Positions 39,650 through 48,418 of a DNA stretch of 64,000 bases are shown here, in pieces. Below the pieces are notes generated by a model, which saw nothing but the letters and a program-made list of their open reading frames with translations, was not told the DNA's origin and did no database searches. Source of the stretch: Wenyingzhuangia marina (GTDB taxonomy: Bacteria > Bacteroidota > Bacteroidia > Flavobacteriales > Flavobacteriaceae). The stretch spans positions 248,001 to 312,000 of the forward strand of contig NZ_FQXQ01000004.1 in the NCBI RefSeq assembly GCF_900130035.1, in the 5' to 3' direction. The stretch's first letter is position 1, and the number at the start of each line of letters is the position of its first letter. Position numbers and translations under genes: made by a program.

Positions 39650-40639
39650 TTTAGAAGCTATTTTTTCAATCGTAATATCAAAAGGAGTGTAGGTGAAATC
39701 TACACTCTTTTTTATTTTACTACCGTCGTAAAATCTTTTTTTCTGTGCAGCTTTTGCGCTGTATTTGTTTATTCCTACTTGTAAATTCCCAAAACTAATG
39801 AAAGAAAATAAGCTATTGATTCTCCAAACAACTTCAGTAATTTCTTTTCCTATTTTGTATTTAGGAGGCTTTACGTTAAGTTTTTTGGCAATCAATGTAA
39901 AAAGATTTTTAAAACTATAGTTGTCATTTACCAATACAAAACGTTCGTTTTTAATATTACTATCCATTAAAGTAATCATGGCATTGGTTACGTCATTTAC
40001 ATCTACCACTCCAGTAACTCCTGTAGTATAAAAGTGAAATCCTTTTTTTATTTTTTGGAATAATTTTCCTGTATTTACATTCCATGCTCCAAATCCAAAA
40101 ATCACTCCTGGATTTACAATCACAACCTTTAAACCTTCTTGAGAACCTCGCCAAACTTCCATTTCTCCACCGAATTTAGATAAACTATAATCACTATGAT
40201 CTCCTTCAGGATTCCATTCAGAATCTTCATCCATGATAGAAAATCCAGGTTTTTTAGAAAGCGTAGCAATAGAACTTACATAACATAATTTTTTGATGTT
40301 ATTAGCAATGCAAAGATTCACAATATTGGCAGTTCCTTCTATGTTTACTTTTCTTAGTTTATCACTGTCTTTAGGAGAAAAAGAAACCATGGCTGCAGCA
40401 TGGTAAACATAGGTAATATCTTTAAAAGCAATTTCTAAAGCAGGAATATCAATAATATCAGCTTTTCTCCAAATGATTTTATCAAAGTTGTTAGAATCAC
40501 CATATAAATTAAAAATTTCTTTGGTGGTCTCTTGTGTTTTTGCATTTCTGTACAATGCAACTACTTGCGTGTTTACCTTACACAATTTATATAGTAAGTG
40601 AGCCCCTACTAAGCCTGTTCCTCCTGTTACTAAAATCAT
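39641..40639 (-). CDS. NAD-dependent epimerase/dehydratase (extended SDR)
   Basis: 332 residues. The Rossmann loop MILVTGGTGLVGAHLL opens the chain; the catalytic YxxxK is YSLSK in DYSLSKFGGE (about residue 153-157), with the Ser of VSSIATL upstream. Extended SDR proteins of this size reduce or epimerise sugar nucleotides or dihydroflavonol-like substrates; the substrate is not deducible. Cytoplasmic. Its 3-prime end overlaps that of the LysM gene by nine bases and its start faces the fthC-like gene across 63 bp. Confidence 0.85.
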   Translation of the reverse strand: MILVTGGTGLVGAHLLYKLCKVNTQVVALYRNAKTQETTKEIFNLYGDSNNFDKIIWRKADIIDIPALEIAFKDITYVYHAAAMVSFSPKDSDKLRKVNIEGTANIVNLCIANNIKKLCYVSSIATLSKKPGFSIMDEDSEWNPEGDHSDYSLSKFGGEMEVWRGSQEGLKVVIVNPGVIFGFGAWNVNTGKLFQKIKKGFHFYTTGVTGVVDVNDVTNAMITLMDSNIKNERFVLVNDNYSFKNLFTLIAKKLNVKPPKYKIGKEITEVVWRINSLFSFISFGNLQVGINKYSAKAAQKKRFYDGSKIKKSVDFTYTPFDITIEKIASKLS

Positions 40640-40702
40640 AGTTCGAAATTAATCAATTTTAGGAAATATTAATTGTTAATTTTACTTTTCAAAGTTTAGG
40701 AT

Positions 40703-41272
40703 ATGAATAAAATGGAATTAAGGAAAAAGTATAAATCCTTAAGGAATGAATTGAGTAAAGAAGAGGTTGAATTAAAAAGTATTGGAATAGCCAATCAATT
40801 ATTAAAAACAGAGGTTTGGGAAAAAACTTATTATCATCTTTTTTTATCAATTGAGGAACATAAAGAAATTGATACCGAACATATTTTACATATTTTATTT
40901 GCAAGAAATAAGGAAGTTGTAGTGTCAAAATCAAATTTTGAAAACAACACGTTATCACATTTTTTATTAACAGAAAACACAAAACTACAAGTCAATAAAT
41001 ATGGAATTCCTGAACCGATGAATGGATTGCCAGTTCCAGAAAATATGATTGATGTAGTATTTATTCCTTTATTGGCTTTTGATAAAAAAGGAAATAGAGT
41101 AGGTTATGGAAAAGGATTTTATGATGATTTTTTAGCAAAGTGTAATTCCGAAACAATCAAAATAGGATTGTCTTTTTTTGAGGCTGAAGCAATAATAGAA
41201 GATGTTTATGAACGCGATTTTCCTTTGGACTATTGCGTAACGCCAAATAAAATATATTGTTTTAATGAATAG
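40703..41272 (+). CDS. 5-formyltetrahydrofolate cyclo-ligase
   Basis: 189 residues. Family marks are the N-terminal MELRKKYKSLRNEL, KYGIPEP in the middle and the C-terminal VGYGKGFYDDFL ATP-binding motif. It converts 5-formyl-THF to 5,10-methenyl-THF with ATP, a folate salvage step in the cytoplasm. The next gene overlaps its end by eight bases, so they are cotranscribed and probably translationally coupled. Confidence 0.92.
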   Translation: MNKMELRKKYKSLRNELSKEEVELKSIGIANQLLKTEVWEKTYYHLFLSIEEHKEIDTEHILHILFARNKEVVVSKSNFENNTLSHFLLTENTKLQVNKYGIPEPMNGLPVPENMIDVVFIPLLAFDKKGNRVGYGKGFYDDFLAKCNSETIKIGLSFFEAEAIIEDVYERDFPLDYCVTPNKIYCFNE

Positions 41273-41912
41273 TTTAATAGAGAATACCATTGTGTTTGTA
41301 AAAGAACAGTTACAAAATGCTGAAGGAGGTCATGATTGGTTTCATATAGAAAGAGTATATAAAAATTCATTATTAATTGCCAAAACTGAAGATTGTGATC
41401 TCCAAGTTGTTTCTTTAGGAGCTTTGTTACATGATATTTCGGATGCTAAATTTCACCAAGGAGATGAAACTATTGGACCTAAAAAAGCAAGTGACTTTTT
41501 AAGATCACAAAAAGTAGAGGAGTCGGTAATTAAACATGTAATTAAAATTATAGAGAATATTTCTTTCAAAGGAGGGAAAGAAAAACAAAAGTTCAGGTCT
41601 AAAGAGTTAGAGGTGGTTCAAGATGCCGATAGGTTAGATGCTATTGGAGCTATAGGAATTGCAAGAGCTTTTAATTACGGAGGTTTTAAGAAAAGAGGTA
41701 TGTATGACCCAGAAATAAAACCGAATTTAAACATGACCAAAGAAGAGTACAGGAATAGCACTGCTCCAACCATCAATCATTTTTATGAAAAATTATTATT
41801 GTTAAAAGATAGAATGAATACTACTACGGGAAAAGCTATTGCTATAGAAAGACATCGTTTTATGGAAATGTTTTTAGAACAATTTTATAATGAATTTAAT
41901 GGTCTTTTGTAA
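41265..41912 (+). CDS. HD-domain phosphohydrolase
   Basis: 215 residues. The metal-binding HD motif is split as GGHDWFHIERVYKN (H, about residue 22-28) and GALLHDISDAKF (HD, about 55), with a later D in VVQDADRLDAIGA, the pattern of YedJ/YpgQ-type HD phosphohydrolases. Substrate is unknown, possibly nucleotides. It overlaps the upstream cyclo-ligase gene by eight bases, suggesting coupling. Confidence 0.87.
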   Translation: MNSLIENTIVFVKEQLQNAEGGHDWFHIERVYKNSLLIAKTEDCDLQVVSLGALLHDISDAKFHQGDETIGPKKASDFLRSQKVEESVIKHVIKIIENISFKGGKEKQKFRSKELEVVQDADRLDAIGAIGIARAFNYGGFKKRGMYDPEIKPNLNMTKEEYRNSTAPTINHFYEKLLLLKDRMNTTTGKAIAIERHRFMEMFLEQFYNEFNGLL

Positions 41913-41979
41913 AGTCTTTATTATTGGTGCGACAAATAGAAAGGATTAAGCTCGCTTAATTCTTTTTCATAGCAATTTT

Positions 41980-42010
41980 CCCCGTTATATATTTTATATG
42001 GCGGGGTTTT
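41980..42010 (-). terminator. Hairpin between the HD gene and the SCO-like gene
   Basis: CCCCG (41980-41984) and CGGGG (42002-42006) pair, extended by TATATA-type pairing inside, with T residues on the plus strand and A/T on the left. It probably ends both convergent transcripts. Confidence 0.5.
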
Positions 42011-42680
42011 ATTTTTCGGATAATAATAACTGAATATCCTTAGTTAATTGTTCTATTTCTTTAAGGTTGGTCCCATCATAAAAGCCTCTGATTCTTTTTT
42101 TTGTATCAACCAAAACAAATTGTTCGGTGTGTATAAAATCTTGATCTCCTCCATCTCCTTCATCTAATACAGCAAAGTAACTTTTTCTAGCCAAGTTGTA
42201 TATCATCTTTTTGCTTCCTGTAGTAATATGCCATTTCCCCGAGATTGCTCCGTGAGCATCAGCATAGGTTTTTAAGACAGGAACACTATCCATAACAGGA
42301 GTTACAGAATGCGATAAAAATTTAATTTTAGAATTGTTTTTAAAAGTTTCTTGTAATGTTGACATGTTGTCAGTCATAATTGGACAAATAGTTCCACAAC
42401 GAGTAAAGAAAAAATCAGCTACATAAATTTTATCTTTAAAATTAGCTTCTGTTACTGTTTTCCCGTCTTGGTCCACCAATGTGAACGAAGCAATAGTGTG
42501 ATTTTTGGAAATGTTTAACATACTATCGTCAACCAATTTGGGATTTACATCTGTAGGGTTGTATATTGGCAAAGATTTTGACTTGTTGTTGAGGTGATAA
42601 AGTGATGCAATAATAATAATCGACAATACACTCATAGCAATAATGGTGTATTTAGATTTAGCAAAAAAATGTTGGTTCAT
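42009..42680 (-). CDS. SCO1/SenC-family copper-chaperone-like protein
   Basis: 223 residues from the ATG at 42680, chosen because a membrane anchor follows (YTIIAMSVLSIIIIASLYHL). The thioredoxin-like domain carries the CxxxC copper motif in TRCGTICPIM and the conserved His in FLSHSVTPVMDS. SCO proteins deliver copper to, or maintain thiols of, the CuA site of cytochrome c oxidase; facing the periplasm. It is divergent from rseP across 112 bp. Confidence 0.9.
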   Translation of the reverse strand: MNQHFFAKSKYTIIAMSVLSIIIIASLYHLNNKSKSLPIYNPTDVNPKLVDDSMLNISKNHTIASFTLVDQDGKTVTEANFKDKIYVADFFFTRCGTICPIMTDNMSTLQETFKNNSKIKFLSHSVTPVMDSVPVLKTYADAHGAISGKWHITTGSKKMIYNLARKSYFAVLDEGDGGDQDFIHTEQFVLVDTKKRIRGFYDGTNLKEIEQLTKDIQLLLSEK

Positions 42681-42694
42681 GATGAAATTTTTAT

Positions 42695-42762
42695 CAAAGT
42701 TACAAAGCATTTAAGAAACTTTACACAAAAAATATGAACACATAATTAAAGTTGTACATTTG
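42695..42762. promoter_or_regulatory. Divergent promoter region between the SCO-like gene and rseP
   Basis: Minus strand: TAACTTTG (42695-42702) fifteen bases before the SCO-like ATG. Plus strand: TACATTTG (42755-42762) about thirty bases before the rseP ATG. Both match TAnnTTTG; their -33 partners are unclear. Confidence 0.5.
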
Positions 42763-42792
42763 TTCGACTTAAAAAAGAATTACAATTAATAC

Positions 42793-44127
42793 ATGGAGAA
42801 TTTAATTATTGCAGGACAGTTTATTTTAAGCCTATCACTTTTAATAGTGTTACACGAATTGGGGCATTTTATTCCTGCAAAACTGTTTAAAACCAAAGTA
42901 GAAAAGTTTTATTTATTTTTTGATTACAAGTTTTCTCTGTTTAAGAAAAAGATAGGAGATACAGTTTATGGAATTGGTTGGATTCCTTTAGGAGGTTACG
43001 TAAAAATCTCAGGTATGATTGACGAAAGTATGGATACCGAACAAATGCAACAACCAGCACAACCATGGGAGTTTCGTTCTAAACCAGCATGGCAACGTTT
43101 AATTATTATGTTAGGTGGAGTTATTGTAAACTTTATATTAGGTTTACTTATATATATTATGATTTTTTCTGTTTGGGGACAAGAAATAATTGGGCCAAAA
43201 GATGTTAAGAATGGTTTTTCGGTAAGTCAAACCATGAAAAAATATGGATTTAAAGATGGAGATACTTTTTTAAAAGTTGACGGTAAACCTGTAGAAAATG
43301 TATTAGATGTAAACAAACAATTGTTTTTAAGAGATGTTAAAGATATTGAAGTTTTGCATATTGATGGAACTGTAGAAAACTTAAGTATACCAGAAAATAT
43401 AGGGAAAGAAATGTGGCAGTTAAATGATTTAAAGCCTTTTACTCCACGCTTTGCTGCTGTAATAGATTCAGTTATTGAAGGAGAACCTGCCTCACAATCT
43501 GGATTTATGAAACACGATAGAATTGTATCTGTAAATGGTGAGAAATCTGTTTATTGGGGAGATTTTACATCTAAAATTCAAGAATCAAATGGAGAAGCGA
43601 TAGTGGTTGAAGTAGATAGAGATGGAGCTTTAGTTACATTAACAGTAACCCCTGATGAAAATAAAAAAATTGGAGTTACTCCAGCATTTAATCCCGATGA
43701 AAACTTTACTGTAAAACATCAAACCTATGGTTTAAGTGAAAGTATCAATAAAGGAGCTGCAGCTGCATATTGGACTTTAAAAGATTATATGGCTCAGTTT
43801 AAATATGTATTTACCAAAAAAGGAGCAAGTAGCATGGGAGGATTTATTTCTATTGCTAAAATCTTTAAACCTGTTTGGGACTGGCAAGTGTTTTGGGCAA
43901 ATACTGCATTTTTATCTATCATGTTAGGGTTTATGAACTTGTTACCAATTCCTGCGTTGGATGGTGGACATGTAGTATTTACTTTATATGAAATGATTAC
44001 AGGTAGAAAACCAGGTGATAAATTTTTAGAATATGCTCAAATTACTGGTTTTGTGTTGTTACTTTCTTTATTGGCTTTTGCCAATGGAAATGACATCTAT
44101 AAATTAGTGGTTGGGTTTCTATCATAA
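42793..44127 (+). CDS. rseP: Site-2 intramembrane zinc metalloprotease RseP
   Basis: 444 residues. The zinc motif is H21-E22-L-G-H25 in VLHELGHF inside the first membrane segment; the second active-site motif is NLLPIPALDGG near residue 393 in the last helices. Two PDZ domains lie between (about 130-210 and 215-300, with GFKDGDTFLKVDGKP and SGFMKHDRIVSVNG). RseP-type proteases cut anti-sigma factors and signal-peptide remnants in the inner membrane. Length is standard. A terminator follows. Confidence 0.95.
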   Translation: MENLIIAGQFILSLSLLIVLHELGHFIPAKLFKTKVEKFYLFFDYKFSLFKKKIGDTVYGIGWIPLGGYVKISGMIDESMDTEQMQQPAQPWEFRSKPAWQRLIIMLGGVIVNFILGLLIYIMIFSVWGQEIIGPKDVKNGFSVSQTMKKYGFKDGDTFLKVDGKPVENVLDVNKQLFLRDVKDIEVLHIDGTVENLSIPENIGKEMWQLNDLKPFTPRFAAVIDSVIEGEPASQSGFMKHDRIVSVNGEKSVYWGDFTSKIQESNGEAIVVEVDRDGALVTLTVTPDENKKIGVTPAFNPDENFTVKHQTYGLSESINKGAAAAYWTLKDYMAQFKYVFTKKGASSMGGFISIAKIFKPVWDWQVFWANTAFLSIMLGFMNLLPIPALDGGHVVFTLYEMITGRKPGDKFLEYAQITGFVLLLSLLAFANGNDIYKLVVGFLS

Positions 44128-44144
44128 CAACATAAAAATTTTAT

Positions 44145-44183
44145 AAATAAAGGTGTTCTTATTCAGTGAGAACACCTTTATTT
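44145..44183 (+). terminator. Terminator of rseP
   Basis: Perfect 15-base stem AAATAAAGGTGTTCT / AGAACACCTTTATTT with a nine-base loop. Confidence 0.85.
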
Positions 44184-44229
44184 ATTATACAAAAAAGCGT
44201 ATTTTACCACAGATTAAAATAAATTGGAT

Positions 44230-46071
44230 ATGATTGAATTAGCAGGAATTATTATTTTAGGAATTTTAGCACAATGGTTGGCTTGGAAGCTTAAATTACC
44301 CGCTATTTTACCTTTAATATTAGTTGGTTTGGTTGTAGGGCCAATTTCTACATTAATAACACCAGATGGTTCTAAATGGATAGAGCCTGTTTGGAATGGT
44401 ACTAAAGGACTATTTGCAGGAGAAAGTTTATTTTATTTTGTATCCTTAGCCATCAGTATTATTCTTTTTGAAGGTGGTTTAACACTAAAAAAGAAAGAGG
44501 TTTTTAATGTTGGACCTGCTATTGTTAAGTTAATTACCATTGGTACAACCATTACTTTTTTTGGAGCAGGGGTAGCGGTGCATTATTTGTTTGATTTAAG
44601 TTGGGCGATTTCCTTCTTATTTTCATCATTAATTATTGTAACAGGACCTACCGTAATTACACCTATTTTAAGAAACATCAGGTTAAAAAGAGATGTAGCA
44701 GCTATTTTAAAATGGGAAGGAATATTAATTGATCCCGTAGGGGCTTTGGTAGCCGTTTTGGTGTTTGAGTTTATTAGCATTGAACAAACGCATGAGTTTA
44801 CCAAAACTGCCATTATGGAGTTTGGAAAAATCATATTATTTGGGACTACTTTTGGATTCACCTTTGCTCACGGATTTAATTTTACTTTAAAAAGAAATTG
44901 GGTGCCTAAATACTTATTAAATGTATTTACACTGGCTTATGTTTTAGGCGTTTTTGTCTTGTCAGATTCTTTTGCACATGAATCAGGATTGTTGTCAGTG
45001 GTGGTCATGGGAATGGTTTTAGGAAATATTGATTTGCCAAACTTGAAAGAGATTCTTCACTTTAAAGAATCATTAAGTGTTTTACTGATTTCTATTCTTT
45101 TTATTCTGTTGTCAGCCAATATGAATATTAGCGATATTTATTTGGTGAATAACTGGAAAACATTGGCTCTTTTTGGAGTTATTATTTTAGTAGTTCGTCC
45201 TTTAGGCGTGTTTTTAAGTACTCGTAATTCGGGATTAAAATTTAGAGAAAAAGTATTTGTTAGTTGGGTAGGGCCAAGGGGAATTGTAGCAGCAGGTATT
45301 GCTTCTTTATTTGGATTGAAGTTAGTTGCGCAAGGAGAACCAGGAGCAGAATATATTACACCATTGGTTTTTGTAATTGTATTAGGAACAGTTTTGTTAA
45401 ATGCCACTACAGCTAGAATGGTAGCAAGAATTTTGGGTGTATTTTTACGCTCATCAAAAGGAATTTTAATTGTGGGAGCCTCAGAAGTTTCTAGGGTGAT
45501 AGCTAAATACTTAGAAGAAAAAAACAGATATGTTGTGTTGATTGATAACAATGCTGAAAACATAGGTATTGCCCAAAAAATGGGATTAAATGCAGAGGTA
45601 TTTGATGTTTTTAATGATGAGGTGACTGATAATATTGAGTTTTCGGATATAGGTTATTTATTGGCTTTAACGGCTAGTAAAAAAGTAAATAAACATGCAA
45701 TTAGCAGTTTTAAGAAAACTATAGATAAGGCATCATCATTTAGGTTTGTGTCTGAAATGGAATTAAATTCTGATAAAATAGATAGTGGAAGCAACTTTTT
45801 ATCCACCAAGGATGACTTTTTAAAGTTTAGTGAATTGATAAGAGAATATCCTCAAATAAATGAAATTGAGATTAAATCTCAAGATGATTTTATACAGAAA
45901 AATAAAGAGTTAACGGAAAAGAATAATACGATTCCATTGTTTGTAGCAGATGAAAAAGGAGAGTTATATGTGATTGCATCAGCTAATAAATCATTTAAAA
46001 TAGGTAAGGATTTTAAATTGGTATATGTTGGAGAGCCATTGTCTGAAGCACAGGAAGTTATAAAAGAATAG
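44230..46071 (+). CDS. Cation:proton antiporter with C-terminal NAD-binding (TrkA-N/RCK-like) domain
   Basis: 613 residues from the ATG at 44230 (a TTG six bases upstream is ignored). Residues 1-395 form about twelve membrane helices of the NhaP/CPA1 type: LPAILPLILVGLVVGP, ILFEGGLTL, VTGPTVITPILR, GILIDPVGALVAV and VSWVGPRGIVAAGIASL are the usual transport motifs. Residues about 412-530 are a Rossmann domain starting GILIVGASEVSRVIAKYLE, like KefC/TrkA nucleotide-binding domains, and a short TrkA-C-like end follows. It exchanges Na+ or K+ for H+ in the inner membrane; the tail suggests gating by nucleotide. Confidence 0.88.
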   Translation: MIELAGIIILGILAQWLAWKLKLPAILPLILVGLVVGPISTLITPDGSKWIEPVWNGTKGLFAGESLFYFVSLAISIILFEGGLTLKKKEVFNVGPAIVKLITIGTTITFFGAGVAVHYLFDLSWAISFLFSSLIIVTGPTVITPILRNIRLKRDVAAILKWEGILIDPVGALVAVLVFEFISIEQTHEFTKTAIMEFGKIILFGTTFGFTFAHGFNFTLKRNWVPKYLLNVFTLAYVLGVFVLSDSFAHESGLLSVVVMGMVLGNIDLPNLKEILHFKESLSVLLISILFILLSANMNISDIYLVNNWKTLALFGVIILVVRPLGVFLSTRNSGLKFREKVFVSWVGPRGIVAAGIASLFGLKLVAQGEPGAEYITPLVFVIVLGTVLLNATTARMVARILGVFLRSSKGILIVGASEVSRVIAKYLEEKNRYVVLIDNNAENIGIAQKMGLNAEVFDVFNDEVTDNIEFSDIGYLLALTASKKVNKHAISSFKKTIDKASSFRFVSEMELNSDKIDSGSNFLSTKDDFLKFSELIREYPQINEIEIKSQDDFIQKNKELTEKNNTIPLFVADEKGELYVIASANKSFKIGKDFKLVYVGEPLSEAQEVIKE

Positions 46072-46110
46072 ATTTTTTTAATAAGTTTATTTTTGAGAAA
46101 ATAATAATTG

Positions 46111-46118
46111 TATATTTG
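46111..46118 (+). promoter_or_regulatory. -7 box of the rpsP-rimM promoter
   Basis: TATATTTG matches TAnnTTTG; a TTG at 46093-46095 lies 15 bases upstream, a little close for the -33 box. The leader to the rpsP ATG would be about 45 bases. Confidence 0.55.
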
Positions 46119-46168
46119 CACTCTCAAAAATTAATAACGTGGGTCGTGAACCTGCACAATTTTAAATT

Positions 46169-46714
46169 ATGTCAGTAAAAATTAGATTACAAAGACACGG
46201 TAAAAAAGGAAAACCTTTTTACTACGTAGTAGCAGCAGATGCTCGTGCAAAAAGAGATGGTAAATTCTTAGAAAAATTAGGAACTTACAATCCAAATGCT
46301 AATCCAGCAATCATTGAATTAGATGTTGATGCATCTGTAAAATGGTTAAACAATGGAGCGCAACCAACTGATACTGCAAAAACAATTTTATCTACTAAAG
46401 GAGTTTTGTTAAAGAAACACTTACAAGGTGGAGTAATTAAAGGAGCTTTAACAGAAGAGCAAGCTGAAGCTAAATTTCAAGCGTGGGTAGAGGCTAAAGA
46501 AGCTGCTATTCAAGCTAAAAAAGATGGTTTAACTCAAGCGCAAGCTGAAGAAAGAGCTAAAGCGTTAGAAGCTGAGAAAGCTGTAAACGCTGCTCGTATT
46601 GCTGCTGCTCAAGAAGCTGAAGCTGCATTATTAGCAGAGGCACAAGCTGCTGAAGCTACTGCAACTGAGGGTGAGGCTGCAACTGAAGAAGCTACAGAAG
46701 AAACTGCTGAGTAA
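46169..46714 (+). CDS. rpsP: 30S ribosomal protein S16 with Ala/Glu-rich C-terminal extension
   Basis: 181 residues, about twice the usual 80-90. The S16 body opens MSVKIRLQRHGKKGKPFYYV and ends near residue 90; then about 90 residues dominated by Ala, Glu and Gln form a predicted long helix and an acidic tail (ATEGEAATEEATEETAE). Longer S16 proteins are usual in Bacteroidetes, so the extension is a lineage trait, not a fusion error. It is followed by rimM after 19 bp, the usual rpsP-rimM order. Confidence 0.95.
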   Translation: MSVKIRLQRHGKKGKPFYYVVAADARAKRDGKFLEKLGTYNPNANPAIIELDVDASVKWLNNGAQPTDTAKTILSTKGVLLKKHLQGGVIKGALTEEQAEAKFQAWVEAKEAAIQAKKDGLTQAQAEERAKALEAEKAVNAARIAAAQEAEAALLAEAQAAEATATEGEAATEEATEETAE

Positions 46715-46733
46715 TTTCTATTAAACGATTGAT

Positions 46734-47261
46734 ATGCGTAAAGAAGATTGTTTTTATTTAGGCAAGATCGTTAGAAAACATAGCTTTAAAGGGGAGGTGG
46801 TTATTAAGTTAGACACCGATGAACCCGAACTGTATGAAAACATGGAATCTGTCTTTGTCGAACACGGCAAAGACTTGATTCCATTTTTTATTGAAGAAAG
46901 ATTACTGCAAAAAGGAAATCAATTACGTGTGCGTTTTGAAACGGTAGATACGGAGCAAGATGCTGATGCTATTATGAATGCTGGAATTTATTTGCCTCTT
47001 TCTTTCTTACCTAAATTAACAGGAAACAAATTTTATTTTCACGAAATAATTGACTTCACAGCTGTGGATGTTGAGTATGGTGAATTTGGAATTATTAAAG
47101 GTGTAAACGATACTACTGCACAACCATTATTTGAAATTATGAATGATGGCGTAGAAATATTAATTCCCATGATTGATGAATTTATCAAAGAAATTGATCG
47201 TAAAGGAAAGCGTGTGGTATTACAAACTCCTCCTGGATTGATAGATATGTATTTGTCTTAA
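46734..47261 (+). CDS. rimM: Ribosome maturation factor RimM
   Basis: 175 residues, standard. The N-domain has GKIVRKHSFKGEVVIKLDTD; the C-terminal PRC-barrel has EILIPMIDEFIKEIDRKGKR and ends PPGLIDMYL, as in RimM. It binds S19 and the 30S head during assembly. Cotranscribed with rpsP. Confidence 0.95.
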   Translation: MRKEDCFYLGKIVRKHSFKGEVVIKLDTDEPELYENMESVFVEHGKDLIPFFIEERLLQKGNQLRVRFETVDTEQDADAIMNAGIYLPLSFLPKLTGNKFYFHEIIDFTAVDVEYGEFGIIKGVNDTTAQPLFEIMNDGVEILIPMIDEFIKEIDRKGKRVVLQTPPGLIDMYLS

Positions 47262-47314
47262 TACTACTTATTTTATTAGAAACATTTGTATTTTTAAACT
47301 TTCTAAAGTTTTCA

Positions 47315-48010
47315 ATGTTTCGATTCAAACAATTTTCTGTTTCTCAAGAAAAATCAGCCATGAAGGTGGGGACTGATGGTGTTTTGTTGGGAGCTTGGTC
47401 TCCAGTCAAAAAAGCAAATAATGTTTTAGATATTGGAACAGGAACAGGGTTAATTGCTTTGATGTTGGCTCAAAGAAACTTAGAAGTAAAGATTGATGCT
47501 ATTGAGATTGAAGAAAATGCTTTTAAAGAGGCTCAATTAAATTTTATCAATACTCTTTGGTCAAGCAGATTAAATGTGTTTAATACTAGTTTACAGAGTT
47601 TTAAAAACGATGTTCAATACGATTTAATTGTTTCTAATCCTCCTTATTATACGGATACTTATCAAAATGAAGCTGCTGAAAGAACTTTAGCAAGACATGT
47701 TGATAATTTGTCTTTTCAGGATTTATTATATTACACTTCTTTTATGCTAAAGGATAATGGTATTTGTACTTTTATAATACCCTATGTTGAAGAGCAAAAC
47801 TTTATCAATTTGGCAAAAGACCAAGGATTATTTATTTCTAAAATCACAAGAGTAAAAGGGAGAGTGGAATTGCCATTTAAAAGGAGTTTATTGTGTTTTA
47901 CCAAAGAACTTACAGGGTGTTTAGAGGATGAACTTGTAATAGAAATAGATAGACATGTGTATACTCAAGAATATATACAGTTAACAGAATCTTTTTATTT
48001 AAAAATGTAA
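47315..48010 (+). CDS. trmN6: tRNA1(Val) (adenine37-N6)-methyltransferase
   Basis: 231 residues. The AdoMet loop is VLDIGTGTGLIALMLAQR and the adenine-N6 catalytic motif is NPPYY at about residue 109. The N-terminal FRFKQFSVSQEKSAMKVGTD is the mark of the YfiC/TrmN6 group. It methylates A37 of tRNA-Val. Fifty-three bases after rimM, possibly the same transcript. The specific tRNA target is inferred from family. Confidence 0.88.
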   Translation: MFRFKQFSVSQEKSAMKVGTDGVLLGAWSPVKKANNVLDIGTGTGLIALMLAQRNLEVKIDAIEIEENAFKEAQLNFINTLWSSRLNVFNTSLQSFKNDVQYDLIVSNPPYYTDTYQNEAAERTLARHVDNLSFQDLLYYTSFMLKDNGICTFIIPYVEEQNFINLAKDQGLFISKITRVKGRVELPFKRSLLCFTKELTGCLEDELVIEIDRHVYTQEYIQLTESFYLKM

Positions 48011-48014
48011 CCAT

Positions 48015-48395
48015 ATGAAAAAATATATAGCCATAGCTAGTTTTAGTGGAGCTTTATCAGTAATGCTTGGTGCTTTTGGAGCACATGCATTAAAAAATGT
48101 GCTAACAGAAAGTCAATTGAATAGTTTTGAAACAGGTGTAAAGTATCAAATAACTCATAGTTTGTTATTGTTAATTTTGATGCTTATTCCAATAATAACG
48201 GAGCCTCAGAAGAAAAAAATTGGAAATGTTTTAATTGCAGGAATTATCTGTTTTTCGGGATCTATTTATTTGCTGACTTTAGGAGTGGTTCCTTCTAAAT
48301 TTATATGGTTTGTTACGCCTTTAGGAGGTTTACTGTTATTAGCCTCTTGGTTAATGATTGGAGTATATGCCTTAAAACAAAAAACTACTTTATAG
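48015..48395 (+). CDS. DUF423 family small membrane protein
   Basis: 126 residues with four membrane helices. GAFGAHALKNVLTESQLNSF and TGVKYQITHSLLLLI near the N-terminus are the DUF423 signature. Function unknown; inner membrane. It starts four bases after trmN6, so it is cotranscribed. The left arm of its terminator overlaps its last codons. Confidence 0.9.
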   Translation: MKKYIAIASFSGALSVMLGAFGAHALKNVLTESQLNSFETGVKYQITHSLLLLILMLIPIITEPQKKKIGNVLIAGIICFSGSIYLLTLGVVPSKFIWFVTPLGGLLLLASWLMIGVYALKQKTTL

Positions 48396-48415
48396 TTAAA
48401 TAAAGTAGTTTTTTG
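48382..48415 (+). terminator. Terminator overlapping the end of the DUF423 gene
   Basis: Stem AAACTACTTTA / TAAAGTAGTTT (48382-48392 with 48401-48411) followed by T residues. The left arm contains coding bases and the stop lies in the loop region. It can act on the convergent DUF4296 gene also. Confidence 0.75.
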
Positions 48416-48418
48416 TTT

